64,000 nt of DNA from Phoenix dactylifera (GCF_009389715.1 NC_052405.1:22707397-22771396), one strand, 5' to 3'; positions 37,230 to 49,471 are shown, numbered from the stretch's first letter. Numbers and translations are program-made. Notes: generated by a model not told the origin, from the sequence alone.

Positions 37230-38330
37230 AACATGAAGGATGGTTCATCTTCTACTCCATCCATGGCCAAGAAAATAAAAGAGCAAAAGAGACGCCTAGA
37301 ATCATCAAGAACTCTTTCCTATTGTAACTCTCAGATATTTATTCATGATTCTTCTGGACTCATGATTCTAGGATCAATCTTTGAAACGGATGTTCTGCAC
37401 TCATTTTTCTCGATTTTTCCCCTTCACTATGAAGAGACCTTTTTGTACCAGTGGTCTAGCTTTAGGACCACAGTGTGGGATGGTACCAAACCACATCGAC
37501 TCAACCCTACTAATTCTTCCTCATAGGACCACTGGGTTTACCATATAGAAAACCTTAAGAAACCAGTATAAGATAAAAGTGGACTTTCCAATATCATAAA
37601 ATTCTCTAAGATTCTGATGGTAAAGAATCATTCCCTTCTGTTAGCTGCTATGTGCGTTTGGTCACCTTTGCAACATCATGTCCACCCCTACTCTCTTTGA
37701 TTGGAGTCTTCTTTTTGACCTTCGGCCGATACCGATAGATGAAGAAATTTCGGCCATATCTAAGGTTTTCATACCTGCCGACAACTTCAGCATCTTTTTG
37801 GATAAATCCGCTAGTTATATATTCTACATAGATTCTCACGGAAGTCATGATGGCCCCATTACTCATCAAGAACTAGCTAGTATATTTACGTCTTATCTGC
37901 ATTTATAAATAACCGCTCCATTGTATGTTAATTAAAGTGGTGAAAGCCCATCTATAGCTTGCTGCTATGCTGCCCGAAGATCAACCAAACGCTCTCACTC
38001 CCAATGCCTTTGGATCTTTAGTTTGGGGCCGTAAGGAATTCTATTCCAGTTCTACTAGTTGCGGATGACCTTTATAGGTTCTCCAAATATGGCTAAATGC
38101 ATATTTCTCAGAATTCTACCCCGCAAAAATCAATTCCTTCTCTTTTTCTAGCTCAATTGGATGGCTCATTCTCATCTAAGTATTCCCATAAGCTGCATGA
38201 AGGATCTTCGTTGGACCAATTTGTTTTTTTTTCCTTTCCTCCATGTTCTTTGGCCACCAAGGTTCATTCTCCCTTTTGCAAACATGTCCCAAGCCGAGGT
38301 CGAGACAGCAGATCGCACCACAACAGCAGA
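37230..38330 (+). pseudogene. Possible plant-mobile-domain-like transposon debris
   Basis: Two plus-strand open stretches (37233-37526 and 37678-37908) and a later piece near 38130-38200 look like disconnected parts of one protein. The second, with LFDWSLLFDLRPIPIDEEISAISKVFIPADNF and DGPITHQELASIF, resembles plant-mobile-domain (aminotransferase-like) transposon proteins as I remember them. No motif is decisive, and stops and frame changes rule out an intact gene. Function unknown. Confidence 0.3.
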
Positions 38331-41300
38331 AAGTGAGGTTATAACCCTGTGATACTTCAAGGTACCCACCAATTTGTTTAACAGCTTATAATGTGTGATT
38401 GGAGCGTGCATGCAACAGCACAAAGTGAGGACATGTTTGGCATCCAACATATTTTCCTTTATATTTCTCGATACCTTAATAAAATCCTTCTGTACCAGAA
38501 AATGCTATAAGAAAGGTAAATTAATCAAGGTCTATTTGAGAATTCCTACTAAAATCAGACCTGTCAGCCTACCCAAATCTCAGCCCGCAGTCTTAACTAC
38601 AAATATCTGCACCAGGGACGGATCAAGCCAAATACTATGAGGCCTGCATCCCTCGCGAGCAAGAAGAAGAAGAAAAAAAAAACAAAGGATCCAGGAAGGT
38701 CTTCTTTTCCTCCAGCATGATTTAGATTGGGGGGTCTTAGGTTGACTTGGCCCATGCCCCAATGAGCAACAATCCACAATTCTAGCAGAGATCCAGCCCA
38801 ATATTGGATTACCCAAATATGCCCTTAATCTCTTAAGACGAAATCCTATTTCAAAGTAACAATGGGACCATTAGTGCATAAGCACAAGTATGTACAATTA
38901 TTAGCAGCACGGCCACCAACATCAATGGAATTTGTTCAAATGTTTCTTTCCCAGAGTATTGAAAATAATAACAAGATATCTGGAGTAACACCCTTAACTT
39001 TTAATGTTTTCGCTTCAGAATAGATCTGCTTGGAGAACAGAAGAATACTTCAAATTCCTTGTAGGAATCCCCTACTAACGTATCACAACGAATTAGAAAG
39101 AGGATTGCAAGGGGGTGAAATTGCAAGAAGGATTGATTATAAAAGACCGAGGAGCAATTTTTATATACCTGGACCCCTGATTAGATGCAGTGCAACATGA
39201 TGCAGAAGCAAACCATGGGCAACCATTGGCCAACCCTTAGGTGAAATTACCAATGACATAAACCTTAATCTTATATTGTGATACATACAAGAACACAGCC
39301 AAGTGGTAGCTAGAGCAAGAGAAACAATAACTTTACGAAATTGGCAGATTTAGAAGAGAGGGACACCCCAAAAGATATCACCAATGCAGTAAGACTGCAA
39401 AATGTTGAAGTAGCTGTACAGCTTTCCAAACTGGCAAGACTTGCGGAACTTTTAAAACAACTTCATGAGACAACATACAAATCTGGACTGCTTTCCCAAG
39501 ACATCCAGAGCATCTAAAGATGACCTTATCCCAAGACATATAACAAGGAGCATTGCATAATTTTCTGTTTCACTGTAATGCAAGGGCCTTATGTGGTAAG
39601 AAATACACTAATTTAACATGCAACCAACTTCTTAATATGATGATCTTTTCTACTTTTGTTGTTCGTTCATGAGAACATTATATGTAAATCAATCAGTTTT
39701 TGCATGAGAGCATTATAAGCAAATGCATGGTGCCTCATTGCTTCTTTTGGCAATGTAACATTTTCAAAGAAAAAAATCAAATTGGAGAAGCAGAATTTTT
39801 TTGTAATAGATAAAGAAATGAAATACAAATATAATCGGAGGTCAACTATTTGAACTCTTTCCATGTACTTGTGATGCATAACACAGTGGTGAAAAATATG
39901 TGGTGAAATTTCACATTAACCTTTTCCTTCATCAAGAAAAGGGAACTCTGCTGGTACTTAATTCAGAAGACTTGCTTCAAAGTGTGTACCAGTTCGTAAT
40001 TCGTAAAGACTCACTTTAGAATTCATATTTACTAACTTTAAAGCATAACAAATATTTCAATCCCTTTTGGGAATGCATAACGAAACATATCATGTGATTT
40101 CGGAAAATGTTCCACCAGGACTTGTGAGTTCTTGAGTGATTTGATGGAGCATTCACAGGGCAGACCTCCACCCTCCTACTAGCCTTCTAGGCTTTCTAAC
40201 ATGTTCATCTTTGCCTAAAATCGCATTTTGCCAAGATTTTCTCAGTAATTCCCAAGAGTTTACATCAGCTTTATACTCAAATTTAAAAACTTGGCCAATC
40301 CATCAATAAGACCTCCACTTCATTCTCCGCAAAGAAACATTTTGATAAGAAAATGTTTGGAAAGATTGTGAAGCATGCTACAACAAATTTTGCTTAAATG
40401 GGGTAATCCATCACCTCAATTTCCATCAATTCAACCTGCTCGCCTAAGTAAACTCCTTGATAAAATCCTCCCTCCTTTTAAACCACATATTATATTCAAT
40501 TTGTAAGGTGGAGTCCAGTCCCACAGTCAATCTTTCCTGACCAAAATTCACCTAAGATGCTAAGATAAGGTTAGAGGGACAGGAGTAAGAAGCAATAAAG
40601 AAAATTCATGGAATAGAGGAGAAAACTTCATAATTAATAAGTTTTGTTATTATAGTTAGGAAGATATTGGGCAGTCAGGTTGTCAGTTATTGTTGAGTAA
40701 ATGGAAATGTGTCTGAAAGTGCTATATGATGGAAGAAGAGTGATGGTGATGGACATAGCAGCAAGTCTGTTCCTTGCTCAAAGGAAGCAAAGCAAAATGG
40801 CATTTTTGAGATAGAAAAATGTGATGATGGCAGCCATGTACAAATTATATAGCCATCTTTTAAGATTTCATAGTTGAAGTTGGAAACTTAATTTAAGAAT
40901 TTCTGGAACCTTGGTGTACCTTTGGTTACACCCAGTTTCTCTCCACAAGTGGACGAACCGGGAACTATCAGAGGCTGTTTGCATTCACATTGCATTATAA
41001 TTAGCCACCATATTAGTACATGGCTGGGATACAGGATGTATTAAACAACCACAGCAGGAAAAAAGAAATAGTTAATCAGCTGTGCAAGGCAAAAATATGC
41101 AATCAGTCGAGCAGCAGCAACATGACAAAATCATTGATTAATGGTACCAATGATCAACACTACAAAGTATAACAGTTAGTACAGATTGGTCATGATAGTC
41201 ATCAGAATTAGAGTCAAATGTCCATAGAAGCTGATAACTTTGGCTGATTGTAATAGCAAAACTTAAAGAAGGAATTATGGAAGGTAACTGACTATGATCA

Positions 41301-42885
41301 AGGAGGTGGGGCCATGTAACCAACCATGGAGAAATGGCAGCAATTTCAGGCGATGCGTGGATAATAGGAACGTAGGACAACTAAATAAGATGAGCGTCAT
41401 GATATGCCTGGAAGATCAACCTATTATCTTTTCTTCTCCCTTTTTTCCTGATAGATGGGCCCATAGACAATGAGCTATACAGGAGGCAGAGCCTCCCCCC
41501 AATACCCCTAACCTCCCAAACCTTGGAGAAGGCAGGATACAAAACCAGGTCGCCAAGGACTATACCGGCTTGATAACCAGAATCCAAAGTAAGATGAGTG
41601 CTTTATTTAGCAGCTCCATAATAAGGTTAGAGAAGTGACCACACTACCAGAGGAAGGAGCCAATGGCTCTTGGAGGGGGAAGATATGATAAATGCATATG
41701 TATGCTATCTCTTATGAGAAAATTATGTATAGCAATCTTGATGGCAAATGACAAACACCAACAAAAGAAAAAGCATCTCTATTGATCAATTCCCGCTTAT
41801 TATACATCACCTTATGCTTGTTCTAACTTCTAAGCATATTTAGGTTTAGATAATGTTGACTTATCTTTTTTTATATATTTATTTCTAAACTTTTGATGCT
41901 TGTAAATCGCATATAAAGCAAAGTGATGAAAGACAAGGATTTCAAGCACGTTCACAATAAGTATGCGTTAATCTCTCTCTCTCTCTCTGTTTCTTCCTTT
42001 TTATGTCTCGTTCACCCACTGCAGATAAACACTCATCCAACTATCAGCCTAACTATTCATTTCTTGAAGCAATTTGAATATTTGGAAACATTTGATCTTG
42101 AAAGGTCCTTCAATAATCAAAGGCAGAGAAGTAACCAAGAGGGGAACAACCAAAACCCCACCTTTACCTTATCATTCAAAAACATAGCTATGGTTGGATG
42201 ATGGATCAACATCTTCCCAATGCCTTGTACATATTGACAGACTAAAACCAGAGCAATAAGTTCAACACAATCTTCTCCCATAGCAATACACACAATCATG
42301 CACCACAAATGTGCTGGGCAGAGCCATCAAAGCTTTAAAGAGAAAACAGCAAAGCTCATAGATAAAACTTACAAAGATTGAAGAGTGGGGGGGAGGGGGG
42401 GAGAGAGAGAGAGAGCTGAAGGCTTAACAAAAAAGCTTGTATCAAACAAAACCTAAAACCAAGACCACAATGCTTGGAACATAGCTGGAGTTTGTCCTAA
42501 AACACAAATTTAGGGCCTCCTACCTGTGATACATAATAAAAGCTGAGATAGAACAATGGGCATGTAAATTTTGTGGTGGCATCATTTTTTGTCGTGATGT
42601 ATGTCATTTATAGGCATTTGATGCAATTTTTTCCTTAAGTAGTAATTAATTCAACTTCGATGGGTAGTTGGGCCACTTCTAACGCTTCTTTAAGTCATAG
42701 AACCTACGAAACCATCCCACCAACTTCCGAAGAATTAAAACTACATACCCCATTCTATAAGGGTTAGTTTCTTGACCATATTCAACACCCAACACCCTTG
42801 GATTTTTTGAATTACTATGACTTTCACCCCATTTGTAGAGCTTTTAGTGGGCCACAAAGCACTTTATGATCCTCCAAAAGTACTT
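38331..42885. other. Long gene-free stretch
   Basis: I see no supported gene or RNA here. The minus frames at 38580-38816, 39667-39879, 41138-41380 and 41381-41587 lack motifs or splice context. A CT microsatellite is at about 41971-41988 and a poly-G/GA run at 42388-42414. CAGGGACGGATC near 38614 resembles a hAT end without a partner. Confidence 0.5.
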
Positions 42886-43075
42886 TTGGATGGAATAGAG
42901 GTGTTTGGTAAAAAAATCAAAAAGTTGTTTTAGCTTTACCAAAAAGCTAAAATAGCTTCTTGGAAGAAGCTCCAAAATGGAATTTCTTCGGAGAAGCACT
43001 TTTAGCATGCATCGGAAAGCTGTTTTGATTTATAAATCTTTTTCTTTTTGGACCAAAATATCCATGATAAAATAT
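42886..43075. repeat. MITE-like sequence (hAT-type GTGTTTGG family)
   Basis: It starts GTGTTTGGTAAAAAAATC and contains GTTTTAGCTTTACC, AAAAGCTAAAATAGCTTC, AGCACTTTTAGC and AAAGCTGTTTTG, short words in both orientations. This pattern is common in plant hAT-like MITEs. No target duplication was identified, so ends are approximate. Confidence 0.35.
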
Positions 43076-43084
43076 TATATTTTT

Positions 43085-43328
43085 TTCTTTTTTCTCTCTC
43101 TCCATCTCCATCCCCCCTCTCCATCTCCCTCTCCCCCTCTCTGTGTCCCCTTCTCCCTCTTCCTCTCTCTTTCTTATTTTCTAATTTTGGACTAAATTCG
43201 GCAAACCATATGCCGACTTCAATTCAAAATTTGAAAATTAAAAAAAAATCTGAAACGTACTGGAATGGCATGGTATTGGTACTATACCCTACCGTACTGC
43301 CGAGCAATCGGTATGGGTCCCAGTACCT
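43085..43328. repeat. GTAC-rich interspersed repeat, copy F
   Basis: Pyrimidine tracts (43090-43185) are followed by the family end: CGTACTGGAATGGCATGG, CTACCGTACTGCC and ATCGGTATGGGTCC. The same CT-tract-then-GTAC order is seen near 29.24-29.44 and 11.57-11.75 kb. Confidence 0.5.
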
Positions 43329-44227
43329 ATACAGCTAACTTTGATTAGCTTTTATTAAAGGCAATCATCACATATAAACATCACCTTGTCAGCCAAGCAT
43401 GGATAAGAAAGGTGGACAATTGGCATTGGGTTGACAACCACTCTCTAAACTATATCAAAAACTATGAAATGAGTCCAAATCTAATACAAGTGATAAATAC
43501 TAGGGCATCCCCGGTTCTATACAATGCACCACAACCTGGCTCAATTATAGTAAGAAGTAAGCAGTGGTTGCCTAAGTCCTTGCTCCTAAGCAACATGTTA
43601 CAGTATAATGCGATTATAGTAACAAACAAGGATTAGTTAGATCATCGCCCATAAGCAATGTGTTACAATATAACCATATTGTAATGACAAATGAGAAAGG
43701 GTTATTTAGGATTATGGATTCTTCTAGTAGTAACCTGGTATGGTGGTACATAGTTAGAGTAGTAAGAAGACAAGAATGTACATCATCCAAGGAAGGCAAC
43801 AATATGAAGAAGAAAATTAGATTGCTGCTTGGAATGTTGGAATTTTAATTAGAAAAAGTAGAGAACTAGCGGATATGATGAGATATAAGAGATTAAAGAA
43901 AATTAAATAGAGAAGTAGTAAGTCTAAGGAGATGGAATGCATATAAACTATTATATGTAGGTAAGGATAATAATAAAAATGGAGTAGGAATACTAGTCAA
44001 CAAAGAAATGGCAGAAGAATTGTACAAGAAAATAGGATAAGTGATAAAATAAAAACTATTAAATTAGTTTTAGATGAGGAGATTAAATGTAATTAGTGCT
44101 TATGCATCACAAGTAGGTTTGGAGGAGAGGGTTAAGAAACAACGGATGGATTAGTACAAAATATTTCTAAAGAAGAAAAGACAATTATAGGTGGGGATCT
44201 AAATGGGCATTTAAGAAGAACTATATA

Positions 44228-44404
44228 GGATATGAGACGGTACGGAGTGTACCATAACGTACCGGTTCGGTACCGGTATATGGTATGGAGGGCATACCGA
44301 CACTCAGTACACCAAACTAGCTTCCATATCGAGCATACCGATACAGTGGCAGGATGGCACTGGTACAAGGCCTAGTACCGAAACGGCATACCTTGGATAT
44401 GAGA
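44228..44404. mobile_element. GTAC-rich element, copy B (157 bp), inserted in the LINE with 10-bp target duplication
   Basis: GGATATGAGA at 44228-44237 is repeated at 44395-44404, and the uninterrupted LINE needs only one copy (GYERV in translation). The inserted 44238-44394 starts CGGTACGGAGTGTACC and ends ACGGCATACCTT, with imperfect inverted ends. It contains GGGCATACCGACACTCAG and CATACCGATACAGTGG, like copy A. A 9-10 bp duplication is typical of Mutator-type elements; no transposase is encoded. Confidence 0.75.
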
Positions 44405-44610
44405 GAGTGCAAGGGACGCTTCAATTTTTGAATATTGGAATTTAATCAATCCTTGAATTTGCCGTAGCTTATGATTTGGCAATTTCAAATACATAATCTA
44501 AAAAGAGTGATAAGCACCTAACAATCTTTTAGAGCGGATCAAATTTGTCACAAATTGATTATTTTTCATCAAAACAAGAGAAAGATTACCAAGGATTATA
44601 AAGGAATGAG

Positions 44611-44965
44611 TTTTTTTTCTTTTTGGAGAAGTAGCAAAATTACACTTCCCACTATAAATACAAGCACTAGCATCTGAGTACAAAATATCATGAAATTGAG
44701 AAAGTAATACTAAAGTAGAACTCCAAAATATTGATCTGGATTGGTGGGCTACATGTGAAGCTACCTAGTCAGCAGCACTATTTACTTCTCTATACACATG
44801 AACAGCCTCAAAAGACTCCTGTGAGAAAATCATCGCCCTCAAATCCAAGAGAGTAGGACGACATCCTTATGGTAACCCGGCTTGGAAATCCAATTGATCA
44901 CAGTTTTGAATCCCACTCGACTACAACTATGGGTGCTTTGAAGATTATGATGGTAATACAAGGAG
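44611..44965 (-). pseudogene. L1-type LINE RNase H fragment inserted in the RTE LINE
   Basis: The minus strand reads LLDLRAMIFSQESFEAVHVYREVNSAAD, then VASHVAHQS and, near the end, LSQFHDILYSDASACI. This matches the RNase H end of plant L1 LINEs (family form VYREANxxADxLA). One stop replaces the expected Trp after AAD. It lies between two pieces of the plus-strand RTE element, so it was inserted later. Ends are approximate. Confidence 0.65.
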
Positions 44966-45560
44966 AGAGTTTGACCACAACATAGATTGCTAGTTTTATA
45001 TGTGTATACTAAGGGCAAGAAGAAAAGAAAAGAAATTAATAAATGTTCAAAATAAGATGAAACTTAAAATGAAAAAATGTTATAGCTTTTAGGAATAAAC
45101 TATTAAAGAAGGAAAATTGGAATTTAAGGATTGAACCAAATATGTGGAGCCAAATGGCATATTAAAGAGTGGCTAAAGATATTTTAGGAGAGACAAAGGA
45201 AAAAAGATATACACTTAAGAAATTTGGTGTTGGGAAAATGGGGTAATGGCAAAAAACAAAAGATGTCAATTGTCAAGAATTTCATGAAACACAAAGAAGC
45301 TAAAAAAGATGCAAAAAGGATGAAAGGCTAAATATGTAGCATCTAATAATTTATATGATAGGTTGGGTTCAAAAGAAGGTGAGAATGAAATTTTGATAGT
45401 AACTAATACTAGATTATGAAAAATTAAAAATATTGATCAAGCTAGATGTACTAAAAGTGAGGCTAATAGGATATTAAAGAAAAATGAGAAAGTTAAAGAA
45501 AGATGGAGATATTATTTTGAAATTATTAAATGAGGATTCTGAGGATGAACCTTGGCAAAA

Positions 45561-46980
45561 CGGTAAGCTTTGGTTGAGATGGTTCCTATCTCAAAGGCAT
45601 CAGGATAGAGTAAGTGGTTTAAAGAAAAAATTGTTTTCAAGGTAAACAATGCTGTCAATGATAAGGATGTATAAGAAATTTCAATAAATAAAACTATATT
45701 TGCTTCAATCCTTGGAGAGATTTAGTTCAATGATAAATTGGTTGTGCTAATGAATATTTTGATATTTGACTTAGTGATCTCTCCAAGCCAAGATAGACAC
45801 CTCTCTTATATGATAGGCAGAAAGTCGGATTTATTGGGAGCTTTCTCGAGCATCAGAGACCTCACTATATTTTGCAGGTGATGTTATGGCTAGTACCCAT
45901 TCTTCTTGCACTTACAAGTTCTTTGGGAGGCAAACTCATTTGACGCAAAGGGGGAGGGAACTGGTAGATTGGTGCTTATTACTGAAAGTAATCATCTTGA
46001 AGACTTAATCTCACATTTAGGTTTGCTGTCACTGTGAATTTTGCTTCATGCAATGGTGCTTCCACAATGATGAAAATTAGTAAATAATGAAGTTTGTGCA
46101 TTTTCTTGGTACAAAAAGGATTAGAAAAATTAATCTTTCACCAATTTATAAGTATAATCTTCTCCCTTGTAGGAAAATCAACCTTCATTGGTTCATGAGG
46201 AGGAATAAAACAATTGTTTAAGGTTATAATTAAAGAATATTCATAAAGTTGGCAATCAAAGAAAAATGATAGTGAAGCTCACATTATTAAAGGCAACTAC
46301 GATATGCTAGCAATCAAAGGACTGCATAATGCATATGTAGTATGTGGGCACATATGCTAGTGCAATAATTTTTTTAACTATTTAAAAAGAAATACAATAT
46401 CTTAGGGACAATCAAAAAATAAAGTAGTATTTTTTTATGGATGGATAATAGCTTTTTAATTTAAAAGTAAATATTACATATTAAGTACGATAAAAATAAC
46501 AATAGTATAGTATTTTTTTATGAATGGATAATAAAAATATTGATGAGGTGCTTATTAGTTAGTCTCTGATACCTAATAGTAATAACCATAACATAATCAA
46601 CATTTTAACACTATTAATATCCTTAAAATAGCTACCTAAAAACCATATTAAACCTAGCCATCAACTTGAATCTGCATCGCCTACATAGCCCACATAAAAA
46701 TGGGTTATAGATGTAGCTCCAAAATGCTAAATGGGATCACATATGCAGCCATATGATACTAAGCAGGGTGGCCACATAATGCTAAGTGGACCATAGTTTT
46801 GGTCCATATATGGTATGATAGAATATAGTACTATATATAGGTAAGGGACCACATACGCATATGCAGAAGCATATATGGCAGCATGCACCAGATTTTAAAA
46901 CACTAGAAGCTCACATATTTCACCATCATTTAAGGATTGCAGAAATCAAAGAGCAAAACTTGCATGATAATACAAATAAA
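45561..46980. other. Gene-free stretch
   Basis: A/T-rich, no supported gene. The short word ATTTTTTTATG(G/A)ATGGATAATA occurs twice (about 46431 and 46511). Confidence 0.45.
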
Positions 46981-47139
46981 AAAAGGGGTGGCTCGGTACA
47001 CGATGCTCCCATCACTACAATGTCTAGAGAAAGTCAGATGTACACAGCCTTATCCTTGCATGCACAGAGACTATTTCTATTTTTCAGATCTAAGTCATAA
47101 TAGAGCAAACTCACTATTACTGAGCAACCTTTACCGTAA
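46981..47139 (-). mobile_element. Au-like SINE, flanked by imperfect target duplications
   Basis: On the minus strand the body reads, in order, AAATAGTCTCTGTGCATGCA, AAGGATAAGGCTGTGTACA, GGGAGCATCGTGTACCGAGCC, then a CCTTTTTTT tail. This is the order of the plant Au SINE, which ends in a short T run. The tRNA-derived head toward 47139 is worn. Flanks TGCATGATAATACAAATAA (46961) and TGCATGATGATGCAAATAA (47141) are nearly identical and look like the target-site duplication. Confidence 0.7.
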
Positions 47140-47459
47140 ATGCATGATGATGCAAATAACAAAACAAAAGATTGAGGGGAGAAACCATGTTTCATTAATG
47201 TAAATATTCTTATTTTTGGAAAGTTTCAGATATTTTGTTTATCAGCCAGCTATCTTTGGTTACCTAGTTGTTTGCATAGAAGTCGTAATTAAGATGTGTT
47301 CAAAAAATTCATACTTGGTTCCCAATCCATCCGAAATTTACTATTTAGTGGCTTGCATTATATAACGATCGGGTTAGCATCCTAGGCTATGATATTTTGC
47401 AATGCCTATCAAACTGATACTTGAATAGCTTGGACTAATAAACGATGCCCATAATACAA

Positions 47460-47921
47460 GGTTTTGAGGTGACTACATGGCCTTTTAAAAAATATGTATA
47501 CCTTAAAGAAAGCATTCTGTAATAAGAATTAAGTTGCAATGTCCAAACATGGCACAAAAAGCATTTGACATTATTAAAAAATTTCATGTGCTTCAAAATC
47601 AAGACTTGCCAAATTACAGAGACATATAATTATCACCATTGAGTATATAAGTTGAGCATGATATGGGATTTACAGTGATGTCATAGAAAGGTTTTGAGGC
47701 AACTATGTGGCCTTTTAAAAGATATATACACCTTAACAAAGTATTGTCTAGTAAGTTTTAAGCTGCAATGTCCAAACATGTAATGAAAGGCATTTGACAT
47801 TATTAAAAAAATTCATATATTTTGCTTCCAAATCATAACTTGCCAAATTACAGAGACGTATAACTATCATCATTGATTATATAACTTGAACATGATGTGA
47901 TTTACAATACTGTCATAGTAG
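47460..47921. repeat. Tandem duplication, two units of about 230 bp
   Basis: Unit 1 is 47460-47689 and unit 2 is 47690-47921. Both begin GGTTTTGAGG and share GGCCTTTTAAAA, GCAATGTCCAAACATG, GCATTTGACATTATTAAAAA, CTTGCCAAATTACAGAGAC and the same end. Identity is roughly 80% by eye. No coding content. Confidence 0.85.
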
Positions 47922-48333
47922 CATCAAATACCTGAACTTATCAAATAATGCTCAAATAAGTAGAACCAAACCAGACAATCACAACAATTTCAGAAATAGC
48001 CGCATGAACACATAATGGAAATAAACAAACGGCGAATTAGACCTTTACCAACTAAAAACGCTTTTAATAAGAAAGAACGAGGTACAGCACCAGAAGCTTA
48101 TATATCTTATTCTTTATTATGCTCAACAAGAGAAGAAACTTTACAAGAAAATGTGAGATATTCATCTAGATTGATTTAAGACAACAAGCCAAAGCAAATT
48201 ACAGATAAGCAAACCCATATGCCACCAAAAGGAAAAGATCAAGAAAAGAGCAATCATCACCACATCCTACAACCAATTAGCCCTAACGAGCCTCCCCTCC
48301 GAATCAAAAGGGATCGAGAGGGTACCTCCGCAG

Positions 48334-48798
48334 TCAGTCATACTTCTCCCTCCAGGAGTAGACGAGGAAGAGGACCCAGGAGAGGCTGAGCACAATATCG
48401 CCGACAAGCTGGCGAGGCCAGTCGCGGGCGAGGTCGTCGACGCGGCGCTCAAAGTAGACGCGCCAGAGGGCCATGGAAGCATGGAGGAGGATGCAGCCTT
48501 TTGCGAAGAACGCCTGGAAATCCCGATCCTTCACAAATGCCACCATGAAGAGGAGAAGTCCGATCGCCATGAGGAGAAGCCCGGCGAAAGAATCCGATGT
48601 CTGGATCAGGAGCTGGTCATGCGGAGTCGACCCCTGGAGCTTCCTCGCCGTCTCTCTCCCGTGCCCGAAGACAGAGATCTCGTTCAGGTAGAACATCATC
48701 AGCGCGCCGCAGGTCACCGCCACGGCCGAGTGGAGCAGGCAGATTGCGAAGAACCCCGAGGACGACGACGACGACGACGAAGTCGATGACGATGCCAT
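48334..48798 (-). CDS. Small four-helix membrane protein (plant-conserved, DUF7865-like), 154 residues
   Basis: A single-exon gene starting MASSSTSSSSSSSS and ending SWREKYD. A Ser-rich start is followed by four hydrophobic segments at about residues 15-40 (FFAICLLHSAVAV...MMFYL), 70-90 (FAGLLLMAIGLLLFMVAF), 97-115 (FFAKGCILLHASMALW) and 132-150 (GDIVLSLSWVLFLVYSW). Between the first two is a polar loop with STPHDQLLIQTSDSF. I recognise this as a protein conserved across flowering plants with unknown function (DUF7865 type, from memory). The frame begins with GTG at 48801 and the usable ATG is 48798. Ser-codon repeats in the start encode the Ser run. It is GC-rich against A/T flanks and looks intact; location in an endomembrane is inference. 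Confidence 0.85.
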   Translation of the reverse strand: MASSSTSSSSSSSSGFFAICLLHSAVAVTCGALMMFYLNEISVFGHGRETARKLQGSTPHDQLLIQTSDSFAGLLLMAIGLLLFMVAFVKDRDFQAFFAKGCILLHASMALWRVYFERRVDDLARDWPRQLVGDIVLSLSWVLFLVYSWREKYD

Positions 48799-49467
48799 CA
48801 CCGACTATTCAGATTGGCACAGTAAAACCTTAAACCCCTGGTTTCTTTCAGAGAGAAGACCAAGCCCTAAGGCTTTCTATAGAAGAAGGGGGATTGGAAT
48901 CGGGGGGTGGTGGGGAAGATCTCGAGGACGCATTGGATTATGGGATTATATTTATTTAATCAATGTTTTGGCTTGGAACGGGGGACAGAAAGGGAGATGG
49001 GCATGGCGATGATGATGATGATGGGAATGGAACATTGGTGGGGGATGGAATGGGGATGGAGACGCGTTTACCGAGGGCGGTGAGATAAGGGGAGAAGGCT
49101 GAGGAGTGGTAGAGAGGCGACTCCCCTCCCGTCTACCTTCTCGTCGGATCTGATAGTTCTCTCCGTTCCTGTGGGTGGATTTATCACTGGGATTATTGGG
49201 GAAAGGCAACGAGGAGTTTGTATAGTATAAACGGCGAGGAAGAAGATGAGATGTGGATCCCACTCAGTATGACACACTTCGTGGACCCACCAAAGGGAGA
49301 CGCGCCAGCAACGGGCTATGGAGTGGTGGGCTCACGGCGGCTGGGGGTTTCGGAATCATGTGATGAATTTGTGGACCACACTGACGTCCTGTTCTGCTTT
49401 TGCTCGCGGTAACATTGTTTGTAATATTAGGAAAAAAAACATGAATTTTATATAAATATCCTCCTAA

Positions 49468-49471
<4 letters not shown>
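48799..49471 (-). promoter_or_regulatory. Upstream region of the four-helix protein gene
   Basis: The GC-richer leader next to the start codon is followed by ATGATG repeats (49003-49023) and CT/GA-rich sequence (49085-49150). No TATA box can be chosen with certainty. Open frames here are low-complexity. Confidence 0.35.

Larger units (their letters stand above)
43805..45560 (+). pseudogene. RTE-type LINE: endonuclease domain and start of RT, decayed and interrupted
   Basis: This is a plus-strand non-LTR retrotransposon remnant. The endonuclease part reads RLLLGMLEF then RKSRELADMMRYKR (43822-43890), the family form WNVGTLTGRSRELADV; then LLYVGKDNNKNGVGILVNKE (43955-44010), NVISAYASQVGLEERVK (44088-44140) and GGDLNGHL (44193-44215). 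Beyond an inserted repeat it continues YERVQG, then EFAVAYDLAISNT near 44450-44490 and NLSQIDYF near 44535-44565. A second interruption follows, then a linker with EPNMWSQMA and KERWRYYFE near 45490-45525. No RT catalytic motif is reached. Many stops and frame changes show it is long dead. Confidence 0.8.

Noticed and set aside
38614..38630. hAT-like terminus CAGGGACGGATC
   Set aside because: No matching inverted end or 8-bp duplication was found downstream.
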